Source: a virus
DNA: 30,370 nt
IMG/VR virus record: IMGVR_UViG_3300017782_000121
Location: 1-30,370 of that record
Direction: 5' to 3' (one strand)
A model generated the notes under the pieces. The model made no database searches. It saw nothing but the letters and a program-made list of their open reading frames with translations, and was not told where the DNA came from. Every line of letters begins with the position of its first letter. Within the stretch, counting starts at the first letter, position 1. Shown piece by piece: positions 1-7,471 of the stretch. The position numbers and the translations under genes were made by a program.

Positions 1-552
1 CTTAAGTTTCAATACAACGCAACTACAGGCGTAATTGTTAATGTTATTGGCGGTGGTGACACTGAAGAAGAAATGGTTGCTAATGAAGGTCCTGTAATGG
101 AAGGTCATCTTCCAGGAGTTATAGATGCAGATGCGGCTCCTCTACACGCGGCAATGATTCACAGAACTTATGATTCAGGTGAAAAAGCAGATTATTCAGA
201 AGACTTAGGCACAACAGATTCAGAAGGTGCCGCAGAAACTTGGGAACACGTATGGAACAACAACATGGGTTTACTTGCACAAATTTGGAATTTAGAAACA
301 ATCAAATATGTTGACAATGCAATAGTAATGCCAGAGTTTAGAACACACGGAACAACAGAAGCACAATTTACAGACAGTATTACAAGTCAAGTAGCGGCTT
401 GTGACACAGAATTAGCAAGAGCTGACGTGTACACAGACGATGAAAAAACAGCCATCACAGCACACAAAACTTTCCTAGAAGGAATAGCAACAAAGTATGC
501 TGGTGTATCTTTTTGGAAAATTCCTTTTCCATCACAACCAAACTTTAAGTAA
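1..552 (+). CDS. Hypothetical protein, 5'-truncated by window edge, paralogue of the next gene
   Basis: The reading frame is open from the first base of the window, so the gene starts upstream; 183 residues are visible. An internal ATG at 73 is not taken as the start because the residues before it (LKFQYNATTGVI) align with LKFAVNEATGLV at about residue 47 of the following protein. The two proteins also share a C-terminal pattern: a W..HVWN-like segment, KY+D, a P-x-FR-x-H segment, C..EL, EKTAI, and a final WK-x-P-rich tail. About 45 N-terminal residues are probably missing. No enzyme motif, signal peptide or membrane segment is visible. The neighbours (glycosyltransferases, then fibre genes) suggest a role linked to the virion or tail fibre, but this is inference only. 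Confidence 0.8.
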   Translation, partial: LKFQYNATTGVIVNVIGGGDTEEEMVANEGPVMEGHLPGVIDADAAPLHAAMIHRTYDSGEKADYSEDLGTTDSEGAAETWEHVWNNNMGLLAQIWNLETIKYVDNAIVMPEFRTHGTTEAQFTDSITSQVAACDTELARADVYTDDEKTAITAHKTFLEGIATKYAGVSFWKIPFPSQPNFK

Positions 553-583
553 TCACTTTTAGTCCACACTCATTCTAACTAGC

Positions 584-591
584 AATAAATA
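584..591 (+). promoter_or_regulatory. Late-promoter-like motif AATAAATA
   Basis: This is an exact match to NATAAATA, the T4-type late -10 element. It lies 9 nt before the ATG at 601. With T4 geometry, transcription would start near 597, leaving a leader of only a few nucleotides. The motif sits between the arms of a 6-bp inverted repeat, AACTAG (577-582) and CTAGTT (595-600). Confidence 0.5.
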
Positions 592-600
592 TTTCTAGTT

Positions 601-1266
601 ATGGAAGGTTTGCGAGATCAATTAAATAAATTCCCGTTCGAGATGGAAATTCCTGACGAACCTTACCTTGATAATTTCAGTCAAAACAAATCACAAACAG
701 CATATTACGTTGGCGATAGATATCTAAAATTTGCAGTTAACGAAGCCACAGGACTTGTTGGTGAATGTTTGTGGAGAGCACCTACATTAGAACTGTTGGA
801 AAAAAGAATATGTCATCCAGAACCAGGTCATTATGTAATCACACTTGATGCAAAAGAAAATCCTTGGGAAGCATCTTACATGACAAACACATATCAACAC
901 GAACCAGTTGCTAATTATGAAGAAAATGTTGGACAACTTGACAGTGAAGGCAATCCAATTTTATGGGATTACTCTTGGGGTCATGTTATAAATCAAATTT
1001 ACTACATAAACGATTTAAAATACATTGACGGAAAGTTTGTAAAACCAGCATTCAGATTTCACCAACACACCAACGAAACAGTTTGGAAAACTGTTGCAGA
1101 TCACATAGAAATGTGTACAAAAGAATTAGAAAGATTGGTATATCAACCAGAAGAAAAGACAGCAATTGAAGATTGCAAAGCAGGCTGGATCGACATAAGA
1201 GATAATTTTCAACACGTGCATCATTGGAAACTAAAATACCCAGATATGCCATTAATAAAACCATAG
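601..1266 (+). CDS. Hypothetical protein, paralogue of the preceding gene
   Basis: This 221-residue protein is not assigned to a named family. It resembles the preceding gene along its length, sharing the segments YLKF..NEATG, a tryptophan-rich centre, LKYIDG, FVKPAFRFH, C.KELE, EKTAI and a closing HHWKLKYP. The pair therefore looks like a tandem duplication that has diverged strongly. The protein is rich in aromatic and acidic residues and shows no signal peptide, membrane helix or catalytic motif. The ATG at 601 follows a late-promoter-like motif and has no clear Shine-Dalgarno. The gene precedes the glycosyltransferase-carbamoyltransferase group, so a structural or fibre-associated role is possible but not shown. 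Confidence 0.8.
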   Translation: MEGLRDQLNKFPFEMEIPDEPYLDNFSQNKSQTAYYVGDRYLKFAVNEATGLVGECLWRAPTLELLEKRICHPEPGHYVITLDAKENPWEASYMTNTYQHEPVANYEENVGQLDSEGNPILWDYSWGHVINQIYYINDLKYIDGKFVKPAFRFHQHTNETVWKTVADHIEMCTKELERLVYQPEEKTAIEDCKAGWIDIRDNFQHVHHWKLKYPDMPLIKP

Positions 1267-1298
1267 AATCACTATTATAATCACACAAAAAGTTAATC

Positions 1299-1306
1299 TA
1301 TAAGTA
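1299..1306 (+). promoter_or_regulatory. Late-promoter-like motif TATAAGTA
   Basis: The site differs from TATAAATA at one base. It lies 10 nt before the ATG at 1317 in the only sizeable gap upstream of the glycosyltransferase operon. It could drive the three-gene unit 1317-5079. No Shine-Dalgarno is visible between the motif and the ATG. Confidence 0.35.
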
Positions 1307-1316
1307 ATTGTATCAA

Positions 1317-2270
1317 ATGAACACAGAACAAAAAAGACCTAAAGCATTTTTACTTAACGGAGGAATGGGAAGAATTATTTCTGCTATTCCTGCCTTAGAA
1401 AAATATCAAGAAGAAGGAAATGATCCAAATTTTATTATTGTTATTGAAGGAGTGTGCGACATATTAAAAGGTCATCCAACATTAGATTCAAAAACATATG
1501 ATATGTATCATAAAAATTTATTTCATACAAAATTAGTTAACATGGATATTGTAAGTCCTGAACCATACAGAGTACATGAATATTTTAATCAAAAATGTAA
1601 TATTGCTCAAGCATTTGATGTATTAATAAACAACAAAGGTATTAGAGATTTACCTAAACCAACATTGGTATTAAACAAAGAAGAATTAATTGCTGGAAAA
1701 AAAGCAATAGATGACACAAAAGAAAAATTAAAAAAAGAAAAAGTTGTTATTATTCAACCTTTCGGAAGAGCAATACAACAAATAGATGGTTCTTTTGTAG
1801 ATAAAACAAACAGAAGTATTGAGTTTTTTAATTTAAAAAATATTATTAAAAAATTACAAGAGAAAGACTTTGCAGTTATGTTAATGGCTGAGTTTGGAAT
1901 TGATTTTAAAGATGCTGGATTTCCAGACGAAGTAGCAATGCCTGAAAAAGTAGAATTAAGACAATGGGCGGCAATAATAAAATATGCTGATCATTTTTTA
2001 GGTTGTGATTCTTTAGGACAACACATGGCTTACAGTTTAGATACACCCGCAAGTGTTGTGTTTGGTGCTACATATCCAGAAAACACATCATATGCTAAAT
2101 CAGAAAAATTTAATCATATAGACCTAGGACAAATGACACGTGAATATGATCCAATTAGAATAACAATGGACGAAAGAATTAGTAGAAAACAAGAACAAAT
2201 AATGACCATGACTCCTGAGATAGAGGATTATGTTGTTGCCGCTTGTAATGGTGACCCAATAGAGGAATAA
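1317..2270 (+). CDS. GT9-like (heptosyltransferase-type) glycosyltransferase, copy 1
   Basis: This 317-residue protein is predicted to transfer a sugar, by family most likely ADP-activated heptose, to an acceptor. The N-terminus has a GGMGRIISAIPALEKY segment, matching the G-x-G-D/R and hydrophobic-P pattern that opens GT9 enzymes. Near residues 217-260 it has ADHFLGCDSLGQHMAYSLDTP followed by FGATYPENTS (split here for length), which corresponds to the GT9 C-terminal donor site (GNDSGPMHLAAALGTP..FGPT-like). The GT9 histidine position is kept. The ATG at 1317 is preferred to an upstream TTG at 1308. The gene is followed after 2 nt by a carbamoyltransferase and then by a paralogue, so the three probably act together. 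The exact donor and acceptor are unknown. An inactive or repurposed GT-B fold cannot be excluded. Confidence 0.72.
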   Translation: MNTEQKRPKAFLLNGGMGRIISAIPALEKYQEEGNDPNFIIVIEGVCDILKGHPTLDSKTYDMYHKNLFHTKLVNMDIVSPEPYRVHEYFNQKCNIAQAFDVLINNKGIRDLPKPTLVLNKEELIAGKKAIDDTKEKLKKEKVVIIQPFGRAIQQIDGSFVDKTNRSIEFFNLKNIIKKLQEKDFAVMLMAEFGIDFKDAGFPDEVAMPEKVELRQWAAIIKYADHFLGCDSLGQHMAYSLDTPASVVFGATYPENTSYAKSEKFNHIDLGQMTREYDPIRITMDERISRKQEQIMTMTPEIEDYVVAACNGDPIEE

Positions 2271-2272
2271 AA

Positions 2273-4102
2273 ATGGACGATATAGAACAATATAACAAAA
2301 CGGGATACATTGCCGCAATTGCCAGAGGACACAATGCAGGTGTTTGTCTTTTAAAAGACGGTGAAGTAGTTTTTTCAATTGAAGAAGAACGTTTATCTAG
2401 AAGAAAATATGACGGTGGACCATATGCATCAATGGTAGAAATATTGAAGTACACAGATAAAATTGATTACCTCGTTGTTGCTCACACACAATCTTTAGAA
2501 GATAGATCAACAGGCAGAGTTGATTATTCAGGTGACGATGTTTATACAGGTATGGCAAGAAAACTTGGATTAATTGATAGACACGTACAAGAAATAAAAC
2601 ACCCTCAAGTAATTGATTTAGCACACATTCATCACAAACTACATGCCGCCTGTGCTTTTTATAGATCAGGTTTTGATAAAGCAGTGGCAGTAATTGTTGA
2701 CGGTGCTGGAACTTTTATTCCAATTAAAAATAGTATCTCAGGTGAAATGACAGTGTTTGAAGTTGAAAGTATTTTCAGTTGCGATTATCCTAATGATATT
2801 TTCGCACTGTACAAACATTATGGTACGGGAGAAGCAAGTCCAGGAGCATTTTATCCAGACTTTGCTTCTGATTCCATAGGTGAACCGGGCAAAACACACC
2901 AAGCATTATTCACAGACAGAGCAGGGATTGTAAAAGTTTACGAAGCAGTTACACAGTATTGTGGATTTTCGGCAATCGAAGCAGGAAAGACAATGGGATT
3001 ATTTCCATATGGTAAACCAAACGACCTGGTTCCTAAACTTTTTAAGAAAGAAGGATACTATTCTTTATCAGATAGAAATTTTATTATTCCAACATATCCT
3101 AATGCCTCAATAGTTAACAGTGGACTTTATCCTTATATTGATGAAAACCCTGCGTCAGAGAAAAAAGATGATTGGACAACATTACAAAACAGAAGAGATT
3201 TAGCATATGCAGTTCAAACGGAATCACAAAAAGAATGTTTAGATTTAATCTACAAAGCAGTACAGTTAAGTGGTTGTAAAAATGTTGTATTCTCAGGAGG
3301 ATATGGACTAAACTGTGTTGCCAATTACTATTATTTAGAACAATTAAAGAAAGACGGTATAAACTTTTATGCTGAACCAGTGTCAAACGATGCAGGGACG
3401 GCAATGGGAGCGGCAATGTTGTTTTATTACAGTCTTACACAGTCTAAAGAAAAGAAAGTAGACGAACCAACACTTTATCTTGGACCAAAAAGAACATACA
3501 CAACAGATCAAATTGAAAACGTATGCAATCAAGAAGGTGTAGAACTTACAGATGCAACCAATGAAGAAGTTGTAAAAATTATTACTGATAAAAATATTGT
3601 TTCAGTGTTCCAAGGAGCCAGTGAAAATGGACCTAGAGCATTGGGTAACAGATCAATATTATACGATCCAAGAGATCCAGATGGTAAAGACCATGTAAAC
3701 AAAGTAAAACATAGAGAATACTTCAGACCTTTTGCTGGAACTATATTGCACGAGTATGTGCATGAATGGTTTGATTTAAGAGGTATGGACGAAACTCCGC
3801 ATATGATGTATGCAGTGAATTGTCAACCAGGAATAGAAGAAAAAATACCTAGCATTATTCACGTTGACGGAACTTGTAGAATACAATCTGTGAAAAGAGA
3901 ACAAAATCCTTTGTATTATGACCTAATAAAAGAATTCCATAAACAAACAGAATGTCCTATAATTTTTAATACATCATTTAATTTAGGTGGAGAACCATTA
4001 GTAGAAACATTAGAAGATGCTGTAAGAACATTAATACACAGCGAAATAGAATATTTGTTTTTGCCTGAATATAACAAATTAATAAAGGTAGCAAACAAAT
4101 GA
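2273..4102 (+). CDS. NodU/TobZ/HypF-type carbamoyltransferase
   Basis: This 609-residue protein has the full length of the carbamoyltransferase family, which transfers a carbamoyl group from carbamoyl phosphate via carbamoyl-AMP to a hydroxyl of a sugar or nucleoside. The N-terminal Kae1-like domain shows GHNAGVCLLKDGEVVFSIEE-like residues (19-38) followed by ERLSRRK, and the metal-binding histidine cluster HIHHKLHAA (118-126). Later come VVFSGGYGLNCVAN (about 338-352), the NDAGTAMGAA segment, PRALGNRSILYDPR from about 454, and NTSFNLGGEP near 565, all typical of the C-terminal half. The stop overlaps the next start as ATGA, indicating translational coupling. Placement between two GT9-like genes points to a glycan acceptor. 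Phage carbamoyltransferases acting on hydroxymethylated DNA bases are a known alternative. Confidence 0.93.
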   Translation: MDDIEQYNKTGYIAAIARGHNAGVCLLKDGEVVFSIEEERLSRRKYDGGPYASMVEILKYTDKIDYLVVAHTQSLEDRSTGRVDYSGDDVYTGMARKLGLIDRHVQEIKHPQVIDLAHIHHKLHAACAFYRSGFDKAVAVIVDGAGTFIPIKNSISGEMTVFEVESIFSCDYPNDIFALYKHYGTGEASPGAFYPDFASDSIGEPGKTHQALFTDRAGIVKVYEAVTQYCGFSAIEAGKTMGLFPYGKPNDLVPKLFKKEGYYSLSDRNFIIPTYPNASIVNSGLYPYIDENPASEKKDDWTTLQNRRDLAYAVQTESQKECLDLIYKAVQLSGCKNVVFSGGYGLNCVANYYYLEQLKKDGINFYAEPVSNDAGTAMGAAMLFYYSLTQSKEKKVDEPTLYLGPKRTYTTDQIENVCNQEGVELTDATNEEVVKIITDKNIVSVFQGASENGPRALGNRSILYDPRDPDGKDHVNKVKHREYFRPFAGTILHEYVHEWFDLRGMDETPHMMYAVNCQPGIEEKIPSIIHVDGTCRIQSVKREQNPLYYDLIKEFHKQTECPIIFNTSFNLGGEPLVETLEDAVRTLIHSEIEYLFLPEYNKLIKVANK

Positions 4103-5079
4103 GTAAAAAAACAGCAATATTTTTAAACGGTGGCGCTGGTAGAATGATAAGTTCTATTCCAGCAGTAGAAAAATACCTAGAAGAAAATCCTGAAAAGGAC
4201 CCTATACTAGTTTGTGAAGGCGGAACTGATGCTTTTAAAGGTCATCCTAAATTGTATTTTAGAGCATATGACAGTTGGCATAAAAATTTATTTCAAGAAC
4301 TTCTTAAAGAAAGAGAATTAATTAGTCCTGAACCGTACAGGATTTGGGAATATTACAATCAAAAATGCAGTCTTGCTCAAGCATATGATATCGCTATTAA
4401 CAACAAAGGCATTAGAGATTTACCAGCACCAACTATAAGATTAAGCAAAGAAGAATTATTAATGGCAAGAAAAATGATTGCTGAAGTAAAAGATAAAACA
4501 GGCAAAAACAAAATTGTTGTAGTTCAGCCATTTGGAAGAGGTGCTCAACCTGAAAATTTAACTGAAAAACAAATGAAAGAAGGCAAACAGCCAGAAATTA
4601 CAGATGTTACTGGCAGAAGTATAGAACTAAAAAATATTTGGAGTCTTGTACGTAAATTATCTAAGAAGTACGGAGTTATGATGATGAGTGAATTCCCATT
4701 AGAATTTAAAAATCATATGTCTGCTCCAGTGGCAACTCCAATGAACGTACACATAAGAATATGGATGGCAGTCATAAAACAAGCAAATCATTTTGTTGGT
4801 TGTGATTCAGTTGGACAACATCTTGCTTACGCATTCGACGGCACTGCAACGGTGCTGATAGGATCCACATATCCCATAAACACATCATTTCCTGAAGCAG
4901 ATAATTTTGATATTATTGATCTTGGATTAGATGATAGAGTTTATTCACCTATAAGAATTACCTCAGATGAGTTTAGTGATAGGCTGAATGAAGGTATTAT
5001 GGCTATGGATGACCAGAAAGAAGACAGTATTATCAGGTCAGTTGAAAAGATGCTTAAACACAGCAAAAACAAGCAGTAA
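4099..5079 (+). CDS. GT9-like (heptosyltransferase-type) glycosyltransferase, copy 2
   Basis: This 326-residue protein is a clear paralogue of the gene at 1317. It shares FLNGGAGRMISSIPAVEKYL at the N-terminus, a central SPEPYR..EYYNQKC segment, NNKGIRDLP, VVQPFGRG and the C-terminal donor-site region VGCDSVGQHLAYAF near residue 230, followed by GSTYPINTS. It differs mainly by a lysine-rich insertion after VVQPFGRG. It starts inside the stop of the carbamoyltransferase (ATGA). Two diverged copies in one operon suggest successive transfers to different positions or acceptors rather than dosage. Substrate specificity cannot be read from sequence. Confidence 0.72.
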   Translation: MSKKTAIFLNGGAGRMISSIPAVEKYLEENPEKDPILVCEGGTDAFKGHPKLYFRAYDSWHKNLFQELLKERELISPEPYRIWEYYNQKCSLAQAYDIAINNKGIRDLPAPTIRLSKEELLMARKMIAEVKDKTGKNKIVVVQPFGRGAQPENLTEKQMKEGKQPEITDVTGRSIELKNIWSLVRKLSKKYGVMMMSEFPLEFKNHMSAPVATPMNVHIRIWMAVIKQANHFVGCDSVGQHLAYAFDGTATVLIGSTYPINTSFPEADNFDIIDLGLDDRVYSPIRITSDEFSDRLNEGIMAMDDQKEDSIIRSVEKMLKHSKNKQ

Positions 5080-5117
5080 TACCCAAAATACAGTAGTAAT
5101 ACAATAGTTCTAGAATA

Positions 5118-5125
5118 GGTAAATA
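5118..5125 (+). promoter_or_regulatory. Late-promoter-like motif GGTAAATA
   Basis: The site has one mismatch to NATAAATA and lies 23 nt before the ATG at 5149. An AAGGA Shine-Dalgarno lies between them (5135-5139). A 7-bp inverted repeat, TAGAATA (5111-5117) and TATTCTA (5141-5147), brackets motif and ribosome binding site. Confidence 0.3.
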
Positions 5126-5148
5126 CACTATAATAAGGATTATTCTAT

Positions 5149-5583
5149 ATGTTTGATGTATCAAGATTTTTTGGAAAAGGTGACAGAAATACTCTGTTAA
5201 TGAAGAACGGGCTAAACCTGTCTTACAATGGTCCATATTCTGTAGTAGAAGAAGGCATGATTTTAGACCAATGGCACGTGAACACATTTACCACAGCAGA
5301 ATACACAATCAGTGTAGACTATGACACAAACAATAAAGAAATTTTAAAAGTACTTGTATCAGCAAGTCCAAATCAAAGCAGTCTATCAATATATGGTAGA
5401 TCAAATCTAGGGAATAAATTAATCAAGATCGATAGCGAAGTTAACAATTCATATGTTCGAATCAAGATAAACCCAGCAGACAAAAGTGCAACAGAAAAAT
5501 ACACTGGTTCTAAGATTATCTTTGGTGCAACATATTTTGCTACATTGAATGCTTTGGTTGGAGGTACGCAAGTAACAGAATAA
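5149..5583 (+). CDS. Small virion structural protein (fibre region)
   Basis: This 144-residue protein opens with MFDVSRFFGKGDRNTLLMKN and continues with alternating polar and hydrophobic stretches (YTISVDYDTNNKEILKVLV, SLSIYGRSNLG, KIIFGATYFATL) that suggest an all-beta domain. I recall similar small proteins beside structural genes in T4-like marine phages, but I cannot name a family. It has an AAGGA ribosome binding site about 9 nt before the ATG. It lies directly upstream of two fibre genes, so a tail-fibre or virion role is inferred. No catalytic residues or signal peptide are visible. Confidence 0.7.
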   Translation: MFDVSRFFGKGDRNTLLMKNGLNLSYNGPYSVVEEGMILDQWHVNTFTTAEYTISVDYDTNNKEILKVLVSASPNQSSLSIYGRSNLGNKLIKIDSEVNNSYVRIKINPADKSATEKYTGSKIIFGATYFATLNALVGGTQVTE

Positions 5584-5589
5584 TAAATA
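5582..5589 (+). promoter_or_regulatory. Late-promoter-like motif AATAAATA
   Basis: This exact NATAAATA match overlaps the stop codon of the preceding gene and ends 13 nt before the ATG at 5603. The predicted start near 5595 would leave a leader of about 8 nt without a Shine-Dalgarno. It probably serves the fibre operon 5603-15220. Confidence 0.5.
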
Positions 5590-5602
5590 TGGATATAACA
5601 CA

Positions 5603-7465
5603 ATGGCAGTAGTTTTTAAACCTTTCGAAACAGATTACGGATACAAGTCACCCGGATTTACAGTTGATGTAGACGGAAATGTTATAGTACGTACTATTAC
5701 GAATACATACACACCGCCAGTAGTTCCGGTTGCACCAGATTTTAACATCAATGAAACTGCAGGAGCATTCACAGTACTAAACAAAGGCACAGCAGTTGTT
5801 GGTGATAATCCAACAATTACTGTAGAAAGAGGATCAACTTATACTTTTGTCTTAGACACGTCTAGTCTTGCTTTTAATATCTACAAACCAGATGTTAATA
5901 ATATAACTGTTCCAGGAGAACTATACAATGAAGGTTTATCTCATACCAACACAGTTACAGGTTTAGATTTAACATCAGGCACTTATAACTTTCCGCAAAC
6001 TTGGCAACAACAACAATCGGGTTATAACAGAACTGCTCAAATAGTTGTTCCAGATACAACTAACACACCATTAGCAGGAAAGAAAATACCAGTTGTAATT
6101 TCATTACACGACAAAGGATTTAATCAAGCAAATGGTATTACAAATGTTAATTTTATCACTGACAAAATTTTAATTGCACCACAAGGTTACAGCAACGAAT
6201 GGAACGTAGGATATCAAACATCAAAAGCAGATGATATTGCTTTTATTGATTCTATTATTGCTAGTTTCAGTTTATACGATAACGTAGATACTAGAGAAAT
6301 CACAATAATAGGATATGGAAATGGTGCACAATTGGCTTTACAATATGCAAACTATTCACAGAATGCATCTATAAAAAATATTATAACATTTAACGGATTA
6401 TTAAACAGTGATCAATATTTTTCAACTGACCACAGTTTTTATAATTATACATTAGACCCTCAAAACCAAGATAATTCAACAATTATAAATTGGACAAGTG
6501 TTACACCACTGGGTAATAGAAATGTATTAATGTTTAACGGTAAAGATGATTTACAATTTCTTTATAATGGTGGAGTCATTGATGGACAAACACTTTACAG
6601 TGCAGAAGATACTGTGTATGGAATGGCAAAAGCCGATTCTACAATTGAAAATAAATTAACAGTACCAACTAATGAATCTGATGGAAGTGAAAGTTATTCT
6701 TATGATAACGAGTCAATAAGAATGTATGCATTCACAGGAGTTGCTAACAACTTTACAACATATCAAAACTCTATTAGAACAAGAATTACAGATGCTATTG
6801 TTACAAGTACATATCTTGCAATACCGGTAGCAACAACTTTAACAGATGCAGAAGCTCAAGGCAAACAATCAGGAACTTTAACTTATGCTGTTCCGGTTGA
6901 CTCTCCAGATTCACTATTTTATGCAGACTCAGACGGTGTACCTTATGCTACACTTACTGTTGCTCAACCAAGTATTATTGGTGCAGGTGTTTTCAGTTCA
7001 ATATTAGACACTGGTGATTTATTAGCAGAAGGAGTTAATGCACAAATAAGATTAAAACCTACAGGAACAGGAACAGTTACAATTAATCCTGCCACAGTAG
7101 GATCAATTACCAACATGAATGTTAATGCACTAAATTTATCAACTAGTGGTCAGGTTAGTTTAACACCTAATGCTGATGTCACAATAAGTCCACAAGCAGG
7201 TGGAACACTTACATTGAGACCAACAGACGTTGGTGTTGTAGATAATGTTACAATAGGGTCTGTAATACCAAGAAATGGAACCTTTTCAACATTGAATTCT
7301 TCGCAAGGAACGTTAAATAACACTACAATAGGACTAACATCAGCAACGTCGGCGGCTTTTACAGGAGCAACTGTAACAAGCGATCCAACAAATGCTAATG
7401 ATGTTACTAAAAAGCAGTATGTCGATAACACAGCCACAGTGTTAGCGATAGCATTAGGAGTATAG
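5603..7465 (+). CDS. Tail-fibre-type virion protein with an esterase-like domain inserted in a cupredoxin-like domain
   Basis: The protein has 620 residues. Residues 1-45 open in the style of marine phage structural proteins. Residues about 65-125 (NPTITVERGSTYTFVLD onward) look like the first half of a cupredoxin-like virion domain, and residues about 420-455 (SGTLTYAVPVDSPDSLFY) like its second half. Between them, residues about 140-400 resemble a PHB-depolymerase/feruloyl-esterase (LpqC-like) alpha/beta hydrolase: a PVVISLHD oxyanion-strand segment (163-170), DDIAFIDSII, a nucleophile-elbow position GYGNG (237-241) and FNGKDD..YNGG (311-324). The usual nucleophile serine is glycine 239, so the canonical esterase is probably inactive. 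The C-terminus has fibre repeats (NVTIG..P.NGTFSTL, NNTTIG) and a DPTNANDVTKKQYVDN ending typical of fibre proteins. It is followed after 6 nt by the giant fibre gene. Confidence 0.8.
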   Translation: MAVVFKPFETDYGYKSPGFTVDVDGNVIVRTITNTYTPPVVPVAPDFNINETAGAFTVLNKGTAVVGDNPTITVERGSTYTFVLDTSSLAFNIYKPDVNNITVPGELYNEGLSHTNTVTGLDLTSGTYNFPQTWQQQQSGYNRTAQIVVPDTTNTPLAGKKIPVVISLHDKGFNQANGITNVNFITDKILIAPQGYSNEWNVGYQTSKADDIAFIDSIIASFSLYDNVDTREITIIGYGNGAQLALQYANYSQNASIKNIITFNGLLNSDQYFSTDHSFYNYTLDPQNQDNSTIINWTSVTPLGNRNVLMFNGKDDLQFLYNGGVIDGQTLYSAEDTVYGMAKADSTIENKLTVPTNESDGSESYSYDNESIRMYAFTGVANNFTTYQNSIRTRITDAIVTSTYLAIPVATTLTDAEAQGKQSGTLTYAVPVDSPDSLFYADSDGVPYATLTVAQPSIIGAGVFSSILDTGDLLAEGVNAQIRLKPTGTGTVTINPATVGSITNMNVNALNLSTSGQVSLTPNADVTISPQAGGTLTLRPTDVGVVDNVTIGSVIPRNGTFSTLNSSQGTLNNTTIGLTSATSAAFTGATVTSDPTNANDVTKKQYVDNTATVLAIALGV

Positions 7466-7471
7466 AAAAGA

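Noticed and set aside
1308-1317. TTG start for the first glycosyltransferase
   Set aside because: It adds only three residues, and the ATG at 1317 is an ordinary start. The TTG also lies almost on the predicted promoter.
5080-5148. Terminator between the glycosyltransferase operon and the fibre genes
   Set aside because: No GC-containing stem followed by a T-run is present; only an AT-rich inverted repeat spanning the promoter-like motif is seen.
5603-7465. Active esterase or depolymerase encoded in the fibre
   Set aside because: The nucleophile position in GYGNG is glycine, not serine, and no clear catalytic histidine is visible. An active enzyme is therefore not claimed.
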